A program made the translations under genes and the position numbers. Below are positions 30,750 through 42,573 of a stretch of DNA of 64,000 bases, one piece after another. Origin of the DNA: Fistulifera solaris (Eukaryota; Bacillariophyta; Bacillariophyceae; Naviculales; Stauroneidaceae); contig AP026172.1 in assembly GCA_030295235.1 (NCBI GenBank), positions 62,001 to 126,000 on the forward strand, written 5' to 3'. Numbering within the stretch: the stretch's first letter is position 1; every line of letters begins with the position of its first letter. The notes below the pieces were generated by a model. That model was given only the letters and a program-made list of their open reading frames with translations. It had not been told where the DNA came from and ran no database searches.

Positions 30750-33700
30750 TCAACTGCTTTGATATTTGATGAAATAGGATGCCAAGTATGCTGGAAGATA
30801 CTCGCACGGAAAGCTGGACCAGTAACCTACTATTTTGGGGTCGCAGTCGTTACTGCTGTTCAGGTGTGGAAGGTCGAACGACAAGAAGTACTCCGCGGCG
30901 TATTGGAACAATGGCACGAAAGCAAAGAGACAAACAATTGCGAGGAGCCAATTGGAAATCAAGAACTTCATGTCATCGATTGAGGCGGGTGTATCGTCCC
31001 AAAGGTCATCACACCAGTAGACGCACGCGTGCTTTTCAGATGACAAAGGCGTCATGACAACGGTCGGTAACTCTTCCGAGGGCATTTCAATGTAATGGAG
31101 CTCATCGTGAACCCCAAAAAAGACATCATGGCAACACGCCTGGAATAGTAACCAGCCTTGGGTGCAAAATGGTTCTTCTCTGAGGATCGTTCCGACTTGC
31201 TCATCGTCGTCGTCTGGAAAAGAAAAGTACCTAACCGAAGAAGCCAACCGTCGAGTGTGGAGTGCGGAGGGTTTGGAGGTTCATAGGTCGAAAGCATATC
31301 AGCGGTGGTTTCCACATGATCATCTTCATCGTGCACTCCGTAAAATACATTGTGGAAAGAGGGTAGAAAAGCTCTCCAGGTCGACGGAAGGGCAAGATCC
31401 TCCGTTTCCGTGAACTGAAACTCAGGCTCACCAGTTTCAGTATCATGATGAACAACATCCGCGGTCAACAACCCGCCGCTTTGTTCTGGTGAATCTTGCA
31501 TGCCATCAGTACCTGGCAAGAGCGGATGGCTTTTCGATGAGAAGAAGGAATATTCAGTATCATAATCCAACTTCGTGGGCTTGACTACTGAATGTAAGCC
31601 AACGATGGTTGGGGATACCTTTCGTTCCACCTGCTTCTCTTTGTGCAGTAAATAGTCCGACTTGGGGGCCAATGAGTTCAAATTCGGTGCGTTAATGGAA
31701 GGAGTTATCATTCGCAATGCGTTGCCTTCCTGCAATTTGATAAAAGCATATCGACTGCGCTCGTTCTTGTCTTTCTCGGTTGAGCTGGTTGGAAGGGGGC
31801 CAGTGCTGAAATTGTTAGGCAATGGCTCTAGGGAAACGCGATTGGGCTTCAATTTCTGCTTTCCTCCGTATGACAGTTTTGCTTTTGCATCCCAAGTAGG
31901 TGATACATTTTCCTTATCTTCAGGCGAGTCGTTCTCTCGCTCTCCAACGGAGGGCCGTTCGGCTGTCGGACCCAAATTCCAAAAGTTGGTGTCGCCGCAA
32001 TCTTCTTGGCTGAAACATTCTTTCCCGGTGTCTTTTCGTTTGTGAGATTGAATAGTTGTCTCGTCATGAATCGACTTGTCACGTGCTGCCTTAATCGGTT
32101 GATTTGTCGGGCATGAAGAGGAACGTTGTTCTAGACCTTCTAGCGATGCTGGATTAGAACTCGATTTTAGTGGGCAACGGTTGCTGTCATTTTCCTCGCT
32201 TGCGTTTTCCAATTTGGGGCTGATCTTGTCGCTATTTTCAATGAAAGAGTCACTCTGTTGCGTGATGGGTTCTGACAATGATTCCGCACTTCTCTGTTGA
32301 AGAGACATCAAATGACACTCGAGATTCACTGAAGTCAAGGCAGCATGCCGTGGACGCTTCGTAGTGCTACCCAACGAAGTCGAGTCCGACGCAATGGGAT
32401 TCACCGTTCGAGAGTTTTGGAAAGTGACTAGATGTTCGAACGTGAGTGAGACACTAACTACGATGTCATATATCACACTCCTTCGCAAAAACGATACATA
32501 CCATCCAATCCCACAACTTGGTTTGAGGCGTCGTGACAGAATACGTCGATGCGATAGTCGGTCATAGCTTTGGCAACGTCGTCCACAAAGCAGCCCAGCA
32601 AACCAATTCCTCCAGCTGTTTCTATTTTGTAAGCTTGCGATGCGAATGCGCCTTCAATTTCTGTTTCAAATTGAGGGATGGGAATCACCTTAGGTGGCAG
32701 ACCACGTATCCAGTTGAGACTTTTCAGAGTCTTGCAGCCAAGAGGCAGAGCTGATAAGCGGCATTCATGAGCCGACGAGAACCCGTCGAAAGCAATCAAC
32801 GATAGCGTGAATACCATGGAGACTGAATTGTCGTCCAAATATACACCTTGGGACATTAAAGTGGTGATACGATGATGAGATGGATCCACTGTGGCTTTCG
32901 AATATCCGTCCAGTGAAGCAGATGATATATTTTGTACATGCTGATGACTTGCATGCCGTACAACCAAGCGTTTACTCGACCAGTCCTCGCGTAGTATATC
33001 GAAATCATCGTCAAGCCGATGATTGTTGACATTCGACTGCATGTCTAGAGTCCATTTTCCGGGCATGGCTTCATGGGGCATGAGCTCCAGCACGCGACCT
33101 TCCTTCGGCAAATTTTCTGTCCGACCTTCCAACATTGTTTGTTCAAGAAATACAGTCCGATCTGCAGTGCCGGGAACTGTAATGACTCCCTCGACAATGG
33201 CCCAATACTGCGACGGCGGAATGGTCAGCTCTGCCGACAACCGCTCCAACATATCCCGTTTTCGACGACGCTGACCAGCAAAGGTGACTGCTCTAGCTTC
33301 CGTCTTATCCACAACGCCGAGAAACTTTTCGTTATCGACGAACTCCGTTTCCTTTGTATCGACCGGTATTTCGTTCATCGTCGACGGCGCTCCCGGCAGT
33401 ACTGTTGTTGCCGCATCGCCGCTGTTGTGTATTAATTCCAAGAGCTCGTGGTCACTTTTCTGTGATGATTTTTTTGTCGCTTTCACTTTCTGAGCTTTTC
33501 CATTTTGCTTGACTCCCCCCAAAGCATTGCTTTTCGAACCTTTCGCGGTACTGGAAGAAATGGTCGTTTTCGACGTTTTCGTTCGCGACTGCTTCGCGGC
33601 TGGACGTTTCTGAGCTAATTGATGCTTTTCTTTCCATTTTGTGTAAGCCATTTTGTATTGCACGGTGCTTTGGTGATTCCATTGCTCATAATATGTCAGA

Positions 33701-33810
33701 CTGTCATTGCGGAAGATGCGATCCCGTCCCGTCAACGCCACACTGCATCGTTTCTTGTGCGGAGGGTTCTTTGCATTTGCAAAATTTGTCGCAGTGTGGG
33801 CTGCTGTCAT
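30750..33810 (-). CDS. Large unknown protein with C-terminal membrane helix and duplicated GVHDE motif
   Basis: Two exons: 33810-32502 and 32427-30750, with a 74-nt GTATGT...CTAG intron. The joined product has about 995 residues. The N-terminal third is Lys/Ser-rich and disordered, and the middle has an ordered-looking segment around SQYWAIVEGVITVPGTADRT. A long Ser-rich linker follows. Near the C-terminus is a repeated motif (FHNVFYGVHDE and CHDVFFGVHDE), then one membrane helix (NWLLAIVCLFAFVPLFQ). The span is 3n+2, so a base is missing at the A4 run 31218-31221 or next to it, between the two repeat copies. An upstream start at 33954 is not ruled out. I recognise no family. Confidence 0.55.
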
Positions 33811-34151
33811 TTTGTTGTTTGAAGAACGGATATCAAAGTATAGAAAGAATATATTGCAACAGCAATGTCTTCGACATCGATTTGTGAAGTGCATTGGGTA
33901 TGAACGATTTTTCTGCAAGCGAAACCGAAACGGAGCCGAGCCACATCGCGTCAAAATCGTCGCGCGGTAGCATTTCTACGAAGGGCCAACGTACACTTTA
34001 CCTGGCAATCAAGTACCAGTAGGACTTGTTGTAAATTTTTGTCGTCGTTTTCACGACTCATTTTTTGGAAAAAAACGAGTTCTTTTCAATCATCGCATTC
34101 TTTAGCCAAAATGACAAGATTGTGGCATCGTAACTACTAAAGAATGACAAC
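33811..34151. other. Short divergent promoter region
   Basis: About 340 bp between the starts of the large unknown gene (-) and the first SGNH hydrolase (+). Nothing specific recognised. Confidence 0.4.
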
Positions 34152-34993
34152 ATGCTAGGACGAAGCAACACTGCTTGGGTAATAGTCTTTGGCTTGCTTT
34201 CATGTTCAAGAGCAGCTATGGTTATTACCTTAGGTGACTCGTATGCAGCCGGAGACGGTGCGCATGCATGGCAAAAGCATTACGATGATCCGTATTGCTA
34301 CGTCGAAGATGACACAAATCCTGGAGGAAAATATGCTTCCACACGTGGTTTGAAGCACATTGTGGCAGCTTGTAGTGGTGACCTCATCAATGAAACTGTT
34401 GCACAATGGGATGATTTGCAGCTGCGTTATGCCGACGAAGCTACGGATCTTTGGGAAGGATCGGTTATTATCGTAACGACAGGAGGAAATTCGCTCAAAT
34501 CGATTCGTGGGGACGACTTTGTAGCAGGTCTAATTCGCTGTTTGGCTGTTCCGCGATGTTACGAGGACGCAGAAAATCAAGTCGCTAACTATGATGCAGT
34601 ACAAACTGAACTAGAGCTATTTTACTCTCAGTTAGCGATACAAGCAAATGGAGCTACAGTTCGAGTTATCGGATATCCGAAAGTATTTAATTCCAACCGG
34701 TTCCGATGCTCGATTCCTGGAATAACAGTTCGGGAAGCCGACTTTTTGATAACATCGTAATTGGAATGAATGATCGGATTATCGCGGCCATTGATGCGGT
34801 AAAGTCAATCTTTTCTGATTTTGACGTACGATTTGTCGATGTTACAAAATATTATACAAACGGTGCGTGCTCGCCCCTCAAGTCTCGCCAAGTAAGGAAC
34901 CTTAATGTGCGCTTCCCTCGATCCAGTTTCCATCCCACTCAAAACGGTTACGAGAAATCATACGAGGCTCTGTTGGATACAATGATTGGCTGA
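34152..34993 (+). CDS. Secreted SGNH/GDSL-type hydrolase (tandem copy 1)
   Basis: A signal peptide (MLGRSNTAWVIVFGLLSCSRA) is followed directly by block I with the nucleophile, TLGDSYAAGDGAH. GGNS matches the block III Asn (TTGGNSLKS), and the C-terminal SFHPTQNGY supplies the catalytic His of block V. Length of about 280 residues fits a compact secreted esterase/lipase. N-terminal and C-terminal parts are in different frames: the span is 3n+2 and the break is the T5 run 34743-34747 in GCCGACTTTTTGA. The paralogue downstream has the same break. If read as written, the product lacks the catalytic His. Substrate unknown; secreted ester hydrolysis is the family role. Confidence 0.7.
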
Positions 34994-35392
34994 TTGCGGA
35001 TATTTAGATGGTGACGATTTCGTTACTACAAAGTAGTCAGGTACTTTACCCCACTGACCAGTGACCGGCCTGATTGAGCTATTACATTCATATATTCTTT
35101 GATGATTGAGTTAAAGGCATATCTTTCGTATGGTCTACTTAGTTTGTATAAATCCTCCCAGGCTTTCACTTCGCTTACCTCCGAAAAATACCTTTTGTTT
35201 CTAAACATTCTCTGACTCCTCTTCCAAGAAAGACTGGATCGCTATTTTCAAACACGATTGCCAATGAAACGCATGAGAATTCGACGTCGTACTGTATACA
35301 ACAACAACGGACGATACAATAACATACAACGCATTCTGGTAACACAGTATAAGACGCCACAACCACTTTACCTACCAAACAAAACGATCACG
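34994..35392. other. Spacer between SGNH copies
   Basis: About 400 bp. An in-frame upstream ATG of copy 2 (35258) lies here but would place about 45 basic residues ahead of the signal peptide, so I treat it as untranslated. Confidence 0.4.
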
Positions 35393-36240
35393 ATGCCTTT
35401 CGCATTACGCTTCCACTGTCTCCTGTTATTGTTTTACGCCGCCGTTCCGCTAAGCCAAGCAGCCTTGGTGGTCACGATTGGAGATTCGTATGCGGCTGGA
35501 ACAGGTGTACATGCTTTGCGAGAGCAATACGACGATACGTATTGTTACGTTGAAAAAGACACCATTCCGGGAGGAAAGTACGCTTCTACGCGAGGAATGC
35601 AGCACGTTGTGACAGCTTGCGCGGGTGATACGATCGATACGACTGTAGCACAATGGAACGATTTGCAGCTTCGCTACACTGACGAAGTTGCCAATCAATG
35701 GGAAGGGTCGGTGATTATTGTGTCCACAGGAGGGAACTCCGCACTAACTAGACGAGGTGAAAATTTTGAAGAAAGTCTGGCTCGAGTGTTAAGGACTCGA
35801 CGCTTTCACGAAGATGAGTTGAACCAAGTAGCAAACCTCGACGCGGTGCAAAACGAACTGGTAGATTTTTACTCGCAGCTGGCGGTAGATGCGGGAGAAG
35901 CAACTGTTCGCGTGATGGGCTATCCACTGGTTTTTAATTCAAATCGAATAAAATGCTTCATCCCTGGCATCCGTGTCAAGGAAGCCGACTTTTTGACAGC
36001 ACTGTAGTCGAATTGAATGAAGTGATTGTCTCGGCTATTGAAGAAGTGAAGACCACATTTTCTAATTTTGACATTCGCTACGTCGATGTTGCTCCGTCTT
36101 ATGGCAGTGGCGCATGCTCTCCTTTCAAATTCCGTCATATAAGAGACATCAATGTACGGGCTCCGGTTACCAGCTTTCATCCAACGCAACGAGGATATGA
36201 TAGATCATACGGGGCATTTTTGCGTACGATATTAACTTGA
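35393..36240 (+). CDS. Secreted SGNH/GDSL-type hydrolase (tandem copy 2)
   Basis: Paralogue of 34152-34993 in the same orientation. Signal peptide MPFALRFHCLLLLFYAAVPLSQA, block I TIGDSYAAGTGVH, block III STGGNS and block V SFHPTQRGY are all present. The start at 35393 puts the signal peptide at the N-terminus. The frame changes at the T5 run 35990-35994, exactly the site used in copy 1, with homology conserved on both sides; span 3n+2. Divergence between the copies elsewhere is considerable, so this is an old duplication. Confidence 0.7.
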
Positions 36241-36897
36241 ATAGGTCGACGTTATGTAGGTGACTACCCCCACTGAATGAGCTGTCTTTCAAGAAATGTT
36301 AATATACCACGTAGCGGATTTAAATTAAACCCTGCGTTCCTTACTGCCGTTTACCAGCAACAGTATCACACATTCAAGTACACAATTCTGGCTTGACATC
36401 TTGCTTGCATCTTTTCACGTGAAACATGCTCAGAGACCACTTGACATTGTTCAACGTACTGACCAGGTGGCGCCTGGACCTATGTCGAGCCCCTCTTTAA
36501 TTTTTTTGTTATCTAGCCACTCACAACTCACAACAGCTAATGCATCAAAACATGAAATTGACGTCCCTTTCAAAAGAAAAAGCCGTGAATCTCATCCATC
36601 ATTCTTGTTTTGTCGCTCGTCTGGCACTGTGCTAACGTCACTAGCATGTTGTCGGCATCCAGGAGCTATGCACTTGAGATAAATGCGCTATTGGTCTGAA
36701 GCGATGGGTTTGATTCCCGACCATGTGCTTCAAAGAGGCAGACGACGTCTAGAAAAGGTAATAAGTTTGCTTCGTTCATGTGCGACAGAAACATCAACGA
36801 TCTCTAGATTGGGATACAGTGTGGCGTCCTGCATCCTGTGCATCAATGCTCTTGCATGAAACATTAAAAATTTGTAGCAAGCAGAATCTCAATATCC
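36241..36897. other. Intergenic region, nothing supported
   Basis: About 650 bp between convergent genes. A weak tRNA B-box-like string near 36709 was examined and rejected. Confidence 0.45.
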
Positions 36898-38244
36898 TCA
36901 CCGAATGGTTTTCATGTGTTCTTGATCATTTACCAACTGGACAAGTTGTAGTAAAAGCAGCGAAATCATCGGTTTCGTCAAACGCATCCAATATGGTTGT
37001 CCTTCTCCTTTCGCTTTGCTCTCAATGGTGTACCAACAACCTCCACCAAACACCAGTGTCAATCCCACCATTGTTCCTCGCGTAACATCTTCCCGAAACC
37101 AAGTAATCGCCATGACAATAGCGAACACGCGTTTACCAGCATTGAGTAAAGAATGCGTCAATGCCGAACAGTAGCCAAGAGTGATCATGGAGAGTGAATT
37201 GTACATCGGATGCCACGTCAAAATACCCCAATTTATTCCTTGGATTGCCGCATAAAAAACTTTGAAAGCAGCCGCTGGTGATTGATGCAGCCCCAACAAG
37301 AGAAATAGCACAATGGAAAACGCCAACATCAACCACGCCGATTGCCAAGAGAGTTTTGTGAATTGCATCAATGATTTTTCGAGAACACTGGTCGACGGTG
37401 GACTGCTATTCAATGGCTGGAGCAGACTGCTATTGTATTGTTGGCGTTGCAATACATTCCGCATCGAAAGCGTGAAACCGCTGAGCAGTGCAAAGGTTAC
37501 GGCATGGACATGTGGCTGGCTGTTTTTGAATTGAATGAGCGAAATGGCCGCCCCAACCGTCAGGATCATACTGCTGGCGACTCCCATGGTGAGTAATTTG
37601 CGTTCTTCGGGCAAAAAGATTCTCGTCAATAAGAGAATTTCGAACGGTTCTAACAGTTTAATGATTTGTACCTGCGGAAGGAAAGGTGTGAGCGATTCAG
37701 AAAGTGTGAAGGCATTACTAGGAAATTTTCTGACAAGACGTACAAGCGATGCAGAGCCGTACATGAAACCCAGATTGGTACAAATGCTTCCGATTCCGTG
37801 CAACGCAGACGAAAGGCTTTCGCGGAACTGAAATGTAACAAACGCGGAGCTGTCAGGGCTACGGAATGCCTGCTGTGTTGGAATAGAGAGCACAGCATGA
37901 AGCAGCAAAAGGACATAACCGACAAGTGCGCCTAAAAACAGTTGAAGCGCAGTGACAACCGAAGTGATCGCGGTGATGGTGAACAGTGATTTCGTCATGG
38001 GATTGTCTTCTGTTTGTACAAGTTCTTTCATGAAACCAGCAAAGCTTTGCATAGAAATGCCATTCATTCCGTTCGTATTATACCACGCGGCGACCATGAG
38101 AAAGAAAGAGGCATAATAGCGGGTTTGAGCAAAACATATCAGCCATGTTGACAGCTCTTGCTCTCTGTTGTGAACCAGCGGCAATGTCTCCTGTAATTTC
38201 GTTCGACTTGGAGCATCCTGTCTCGGCGGTGTCAACGACGACAT
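36898..38244 (-). CDS. TPT/DMT-superfamily sugar-phosphate or nucleotide-sugar carrier
   Basis: About ten hydrophobic helices. TPT-like features are the FLMVAAWYNTN first helix and YGSASLVQ-IIKLLEPFEILLL, equivalent to the TPT region before ExxEP. A 72-nt intron (37672-37743, GTACGT...CCGCAG) has no stop and is a multiple of three, so the uninterrupted frame is misleading. Removing it restores the conserved motif and gives 424 residues. ATG 38244 is preferred over the TTG at 38301. There is no plastid presequence, so a Golgi/ER or outer plastid membrane is possible. Substrate cannot be read from the sequence. Confidence 0.75.
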   Translation of the reverse strand: MSSLTPPRQDAPSRTKLQETLPLVHNREQELSTWLICFAQTRYYASFFLMVAAWYNTNGMNGISMQSFAGFMKELVQTEDNPMTKSLFTITAITSVVTALQLFLGALVGYVLLLLHAVLSIPTQQAFRSPDSSAFVTFQFRESLSSALHGIGSICTNLGFMYGSASLVRLVRKFPSNAFTLSESLTPFLPQVQIIKLLEPFEILLLTRIFLPEERKLLTMGVASSMILTVGAAISLIQFKNSQPHVHAVTFALLSGFTLSMRNVLQRQQYNSSLLQPLNSSPPSTSVLEKSLMQFTKLSWQSAWLMLAFSIVLFLLLGLHQSPAAAFKVFYAAIQGINWGILTWHPMYNSLSMITLGYCSALTHSLLNAGKRVFAIVMAITWFREDVTRGTMVGLTLVFGGGCWYTIESKAKGEGQPYWMRLTKPMISLLLLQLVQLVNDQEHMKTIR

Positions 38245-38914
38245 GAGCGAACGCAAAGCTTTTTCGAAAGGTTCCGCGGCCTGTCGTCGATTTCCGAGCA
38301 AACTAGTTCGATCACAAAGGTGAGGAAGAGATTTATTCGACGATGAGTTTCATTTCGCCTTATATACTTTGTACCTGGTATTCATTCGTTGCAACCCCTT
38401 ATTTCGGGGGGGAAAATGAAATCCCAGATCGACTCACGATTGAAAATGCAGTCGTGGTAACGTTGACAGACACGTTAGTACGCAAGAAAGATATTGACCC
38501 ACAAAACTATTCATTTGACGCAAAGAATCGCTCGCTTTCTCCGACAAGAATATTTTGCGTCATGAAACGACCATCGATAACCGACATCGAATTGATTTCG
38601 ATACGTAGAAATGAACGAAAGATGCAATGCTTCGAGTGTCGACGTAGCTTTTACGTACCTCTCGTAGGGAAATTTATCGACAGAGGGAGAACCCGGACAT
38701 AAAAAGTCGTCTACACTTGGCTTCAGACAACAATTTGAGACGGTGAGACACCGCCTACGTCAGCAACGAGGAAATGAAACGCGTGCCTTTTTCACGCGAA
38801 CATCATAATGAACGCAAACGATGAAACAATAATAAAGCTTTCTCTTGTTACACTGAAGGATTCACTTATTCTTATTTATTCATCATTATTAAAGCATCCT
38901 TCTGCTTCCAGCTC
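38245..38914. other. Divergent promoter region with repeats
   Basis: About 670 bp. Contains the minus-strand CCACGACTGCATTTTC copy at 38439-38458 and the GATGCAATGC repeat at 38621. The 119-codon frame at 38343-38702 crosses these repeats and is not supported. Confidence 0.45.
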
Positions 38915-40577
38915 ATGAGAACGATAACTTTTACCGCCGTTGCAATACAAATACAAGCGCTTCCTGCTGTTCATTCGTTTGGAGTACACAGGAAGGCACC
39001 GTTCTCATCGTTTCGTCTTTATCAACAACCCGAATGGTCCGATTTTGACGACTTTGTGGGCGATAAAACGGCCAATTTGTCTTCGTTCTTTGCACCTCGA
39101 CCCCCGGATTATTCGGCTTGCTCGACACGACAATTCTCGTTGGGTGCTGACCTCATTCTTTCTGATTTTGTCGGCAATATGGGCTTTGAAGAAGGTGCGT
39201 TTGTGCAACATTGTGTTGTTCTCACTATTCGATCCAACCTCATTCATACGAATACTTCATCTTTTACAACAAAGTAACGGACTGGGAATACTATTACCAA
39301 GATGAAGACGACCAATCGAATCGAAAAGTTGTACAACCGAATCCATTTGATAAGTCGAAACCGAAACGGACACGAACGAGTAGTGGTTCGCTTGTACGCA
39401 TCTTTCGTGCCGAATTTGTAGGGCAACTGGGAGGGATGTTGCGGGCACAAGGATTGGATCAGCGTTGTCTCATTAAAGAGTTTTGTGGGAATTTGGCCTT
39501 GCAGTTGGCACAGAAAGAAACGGAATCGCTGGGACGCATGCAATCCTTACTTCTGGCGAAAGACAAAGCCTATCAACAAGGAGAATGGAAAAAAACTGCC
39601 AGTGCTCGATCCGTACAACTACGTCAAGACAATGCGAATGTGGCTACTTTACTGCAGGAGTTGAAACAATCTCCGTTTGTGGGTATGCTGGGAGAAGTCA
39701 ATTTGGCGGAACTCGACGATGAATGGGATCCGAATGAGTTTTATCGGGCATTGGGAGTCAAGCCACCATCGCCTGATGCCATATGGTTAGTGTACGAATA
39801 CGCGGGACTCTCAACCATCCAGGCGTATGCCAACCCGGCTGTAATCAAACGGTCAAAACTGCCTCCGTCACGGGGATTCTTTGGAAATGTCATCGAACCA
39901 CCAGCTTTGCCGTGTTTTTCCGAGCGAGCGGATTTCATTGTGAAAGGGATTATCAAAGGTGCAATTGAGGCAGTTGCTCAATTGCACGAAGCTGGTTTAG
40001 TGCATCGTTCCATTGGACGGACCAGCATTTACCTGTCTAGTACGACACAAGACAAAACAGAGGCAGTGTCTGTATTCAATACGCGACGACAAATATTGCG
40101 CGTGAAAGTAGCGGACTTGGGGTTTTCGGGTCTGTACAAAGATTCGACGCAAAGTGAAGAATTCTGTGCCCGGGCACGAACGTTTGGTTTGTCGTTCCGA
40201 AAAGGAGATAACAATGTAGCGACGGCCAATTTCAGCATTGCCGAGGACATGCATGCCCTCGGATTTGTGATTCTTGCCTTATTGTTAAACACCTTGGCAG
40301 AACTACCAAATCCCAGCTTTCAAATGCCCAACACTGACGAAGATACTTTACAACGTCTATTGGGAGAAATTTTCGAAAAAGACATGGATCAATTTCGAGA
40401 ATATGTGGAAGCCGAGGATATTTGGACAGACCTCGTTCAACTACTGGATGAAAACGATCGTTCCGGTTGGAAGGTCTTGAAACGCTCATGCTAGCACGTG
40501 AAAAAGCTAGCAAGAACAAGGATACGCAGCAATCGTTTTCCATCCGAGGTCTACTCAACAGCCCTTTTTTCGCCTGA
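38915..40577 (+). CDS. Plastid-targeted protein-kinase-like protein, probable pseudokinase
   Basis: Exons 38915-39194 and 39275-40577, with an 80-nt GTGCGT...AAAG intron. The N-terminus MRTITFTAVAIQIQALPAVHSF has a signal peptide with Phe at the probable cleavage site, as in diatom plastid proteins. The kinase-like fold shows IKEFCGN for the ATP-binding lysine region, HRSIGRTSIYLS where HRDLKxxN is normal, and VADLGFSG where DFG is normal. The catalytic Asp is thus Ser, and DFG is DLG. The true C-terminus (QQSFSIRGLLNSPFF) is in the next frame: the span is 3n+2 with one base missing near 40471-40480. Function is unknown; a scaffold or regulatory role is inferred. Confidence 0.65.
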
Positions 40578-40773
40578 ACGATGCTCGAAAGAATCGAAAA
40601 TGAGACGCTAATGACATTACCTGTTGCTACGGGTTGGTGCTGAGGCGGCCGACGGGGGCTCCCATTTCAAATATTGAGGGAGACAAAGCAGCAGCTTTTT
40701 ACTGTGGCATGCAGACTCGTTAGAAATTTATTTTTCGACATAGACACAAATCATAAAATAGACTGCCTTCCAC

Positions 40774-42331
40774 TTACTCCTTTTTCATGTAATTCCGAAT
40801 GATAGATTGTTTGACGTAGATGACATGCTGGCCTTTCCAAACCTAATCGCATTACAAATATCGCCAGTCAGAAACTAATGTTGACAAATCATACACCGAG
40901 AAACCACAGTTGTGTCCTTACCTTTATCATGTCGAGGTATTGTAAAGTGGAAATGATATCTTCGGATCGAATTCCAGTTTCCGCAGAAATCTGAGTTATA
41001 TTCGTATCCACTGCTACGTCGTGATTGGCAAAGTAAAGCATCAGAACGTGTGTCCAGTAACTACGATAGGACAGTTTTCCCAAATCCGACAAAGGCTTTT
41101 CGGGAGAGCCTGTTTTGTTTTCCCGCTTGGTCAGTTCGTACGAAAGGCTAATAATGAATTTCCCAAATCCGCACTTTTGATACTGTGGAAACGTCAAGAT
41201 GCAAGCCAAATTGTATCCCTCCGAGGAATTCTGTGAGATGATTAAAGAGATTCAGCGTTTCATCGTGAGCATGGGTGTGATTCTACAAACCATACTTCAC
41301 TTATGCACCCTTGACCTACCTTTTCTTTCGAGAAATATCCCACAATGTGTGCTCCTTCCGCATCCACTTTGGTGACAACGTAAAAGAGAAATGGCGTCGT
41401 TTCAAAGTACAACGTTTTGTGATCCAGAAACAACTTGGCAAACAGGCACAGCTTTTGACAATACACCCGGTGTTCTTTCCCATCAATTTCGTATACAGAC
41501 ACATCCTCATGACGGTATATTTCTTTTCCGGGAGGATGACGATGCGCACAGACGTGGTGTTTGTATGTCTTGAAGTTTTTCATATACGAGAGACAATATT
41601 CACAAACGTACAAGGTTTCCAAATCGCAATACGCTGCTGGAAATGGACTGTAATACCATGTTTCGACTTGCCATTTCCCAATCACAATGGTTTCAATGTT
41701 TTTGACCTTGGTGGCCTCTTCGTGTTCACGTTCGAGTGTCGGGTCTTCCCCATGCCAATTTCCACCCGAAAGTAAATCGATAGGTTCGGTTGTAGCAGAT
41801 GGGTCTGCCTCGTCATTTTCTCCAAAGGATTGTTGATTGGCAGGGTGATTTGACATACTACTCCGACGACGAGACGGCCGGCCTACGGCGCCTGCTGCAG
41901 AAGAAGACAAAGGATCGTTTTCGTTGGCCGCGTCTTCGGCGTGTCGTTGCAGTGTATTCAATTGAAATTTATCCAACGTAACCCATTCATCGAGACGTCT
42001 GTGACGGTAGGAAAGCAAATGAGTCGAAAGGGTGTAAAACATAAAAGAAGAAAACAAAACGCAACCACACATACCGATCATGATTTATGTAATGAACGTA
42101 ATACTCCACTTCATCCGCGGGAAGCGTGTCTAAATTAACCTCAGCTTCATTCTTTTTGTTCATAGCCTTGCGTTTCCGGTGATGAAGAGGTCTGCGGTGA
42201 ATGACAATTGCATCTAAATATTCTCCCTCCTCTTCACGCCATTGTACTTGACATCGGTCGTGAATTTGTAATGGCGCCGTTAGAGTCGTTTCTGTCGTTG
42301 CTGCAACTGCTTCCGCTGTTGTATCAATCAT
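40774..42331 (-). CDS. MYST-family histone acetyltransferase (Esa1/Tip60/KAT8-like)
   Basis: Four exons (42331-42075, 41998-41320, 41230-40922, 40842-40774) with introns of 76, 89 and 79 nt join in frame to 437 residues. N-terminal tudor-knot/chromo barrel (YLDAIVIHRR... EYYVHYINHDRRLDEW), an acidic linker, then the MYST domain. That domain has a C2HC zinc finger (CEYC...HHVCAHRHPPG), the autoacetylated Lys in CLFAKLFLDHKTLYF, the acetyl-CoA loop QYQKCGFGKFI and PLSDLGKLSYRSYW. The short last exon supplies the family end VWKGQHVIYV. It acetylates histone H4 and H2A tails in NuA4/MSL-type complexes. No frame break. Confidence 0.93.
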
Positions 42332-42573
42332 TGTTAGGCTTGTGCTTCTGTAATATGGAAAGAAATACTGAACGAGACGATATTAGGATGAAAACAATGG
42401 TGCCAATTGATCAATGTGAAGTCGCGAAATATTTATTTACGGAGTGCAACATGAACGGACGATGGACAGCCTGCAAACAAGCGAAGTCCCGCCTATTTTA
42501 ATCACACGTCACAACAGAAAACCTATCACTAGAAAGATTGTTACTGAATTACACGCTCCAAACAATGCACTGA

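Noticed and set aside
34686-34740. Intron of about 55 nt at the SGNH frame break
   Set aside because: Length modulo 3 is wrong, and the segment is conserved as protein between the two copies.
36690-36735. GGGTTTGATTCCCGACC, similar to a tRNA B box
   Set aside because: The T-stem does not pair fully, and no A box or acceptor stem is found upstream.
38343-38702. 119-codon plus-strand ORF
   Set aside because: Runs through two dispersed repeats, no domain, between divergent promoters.
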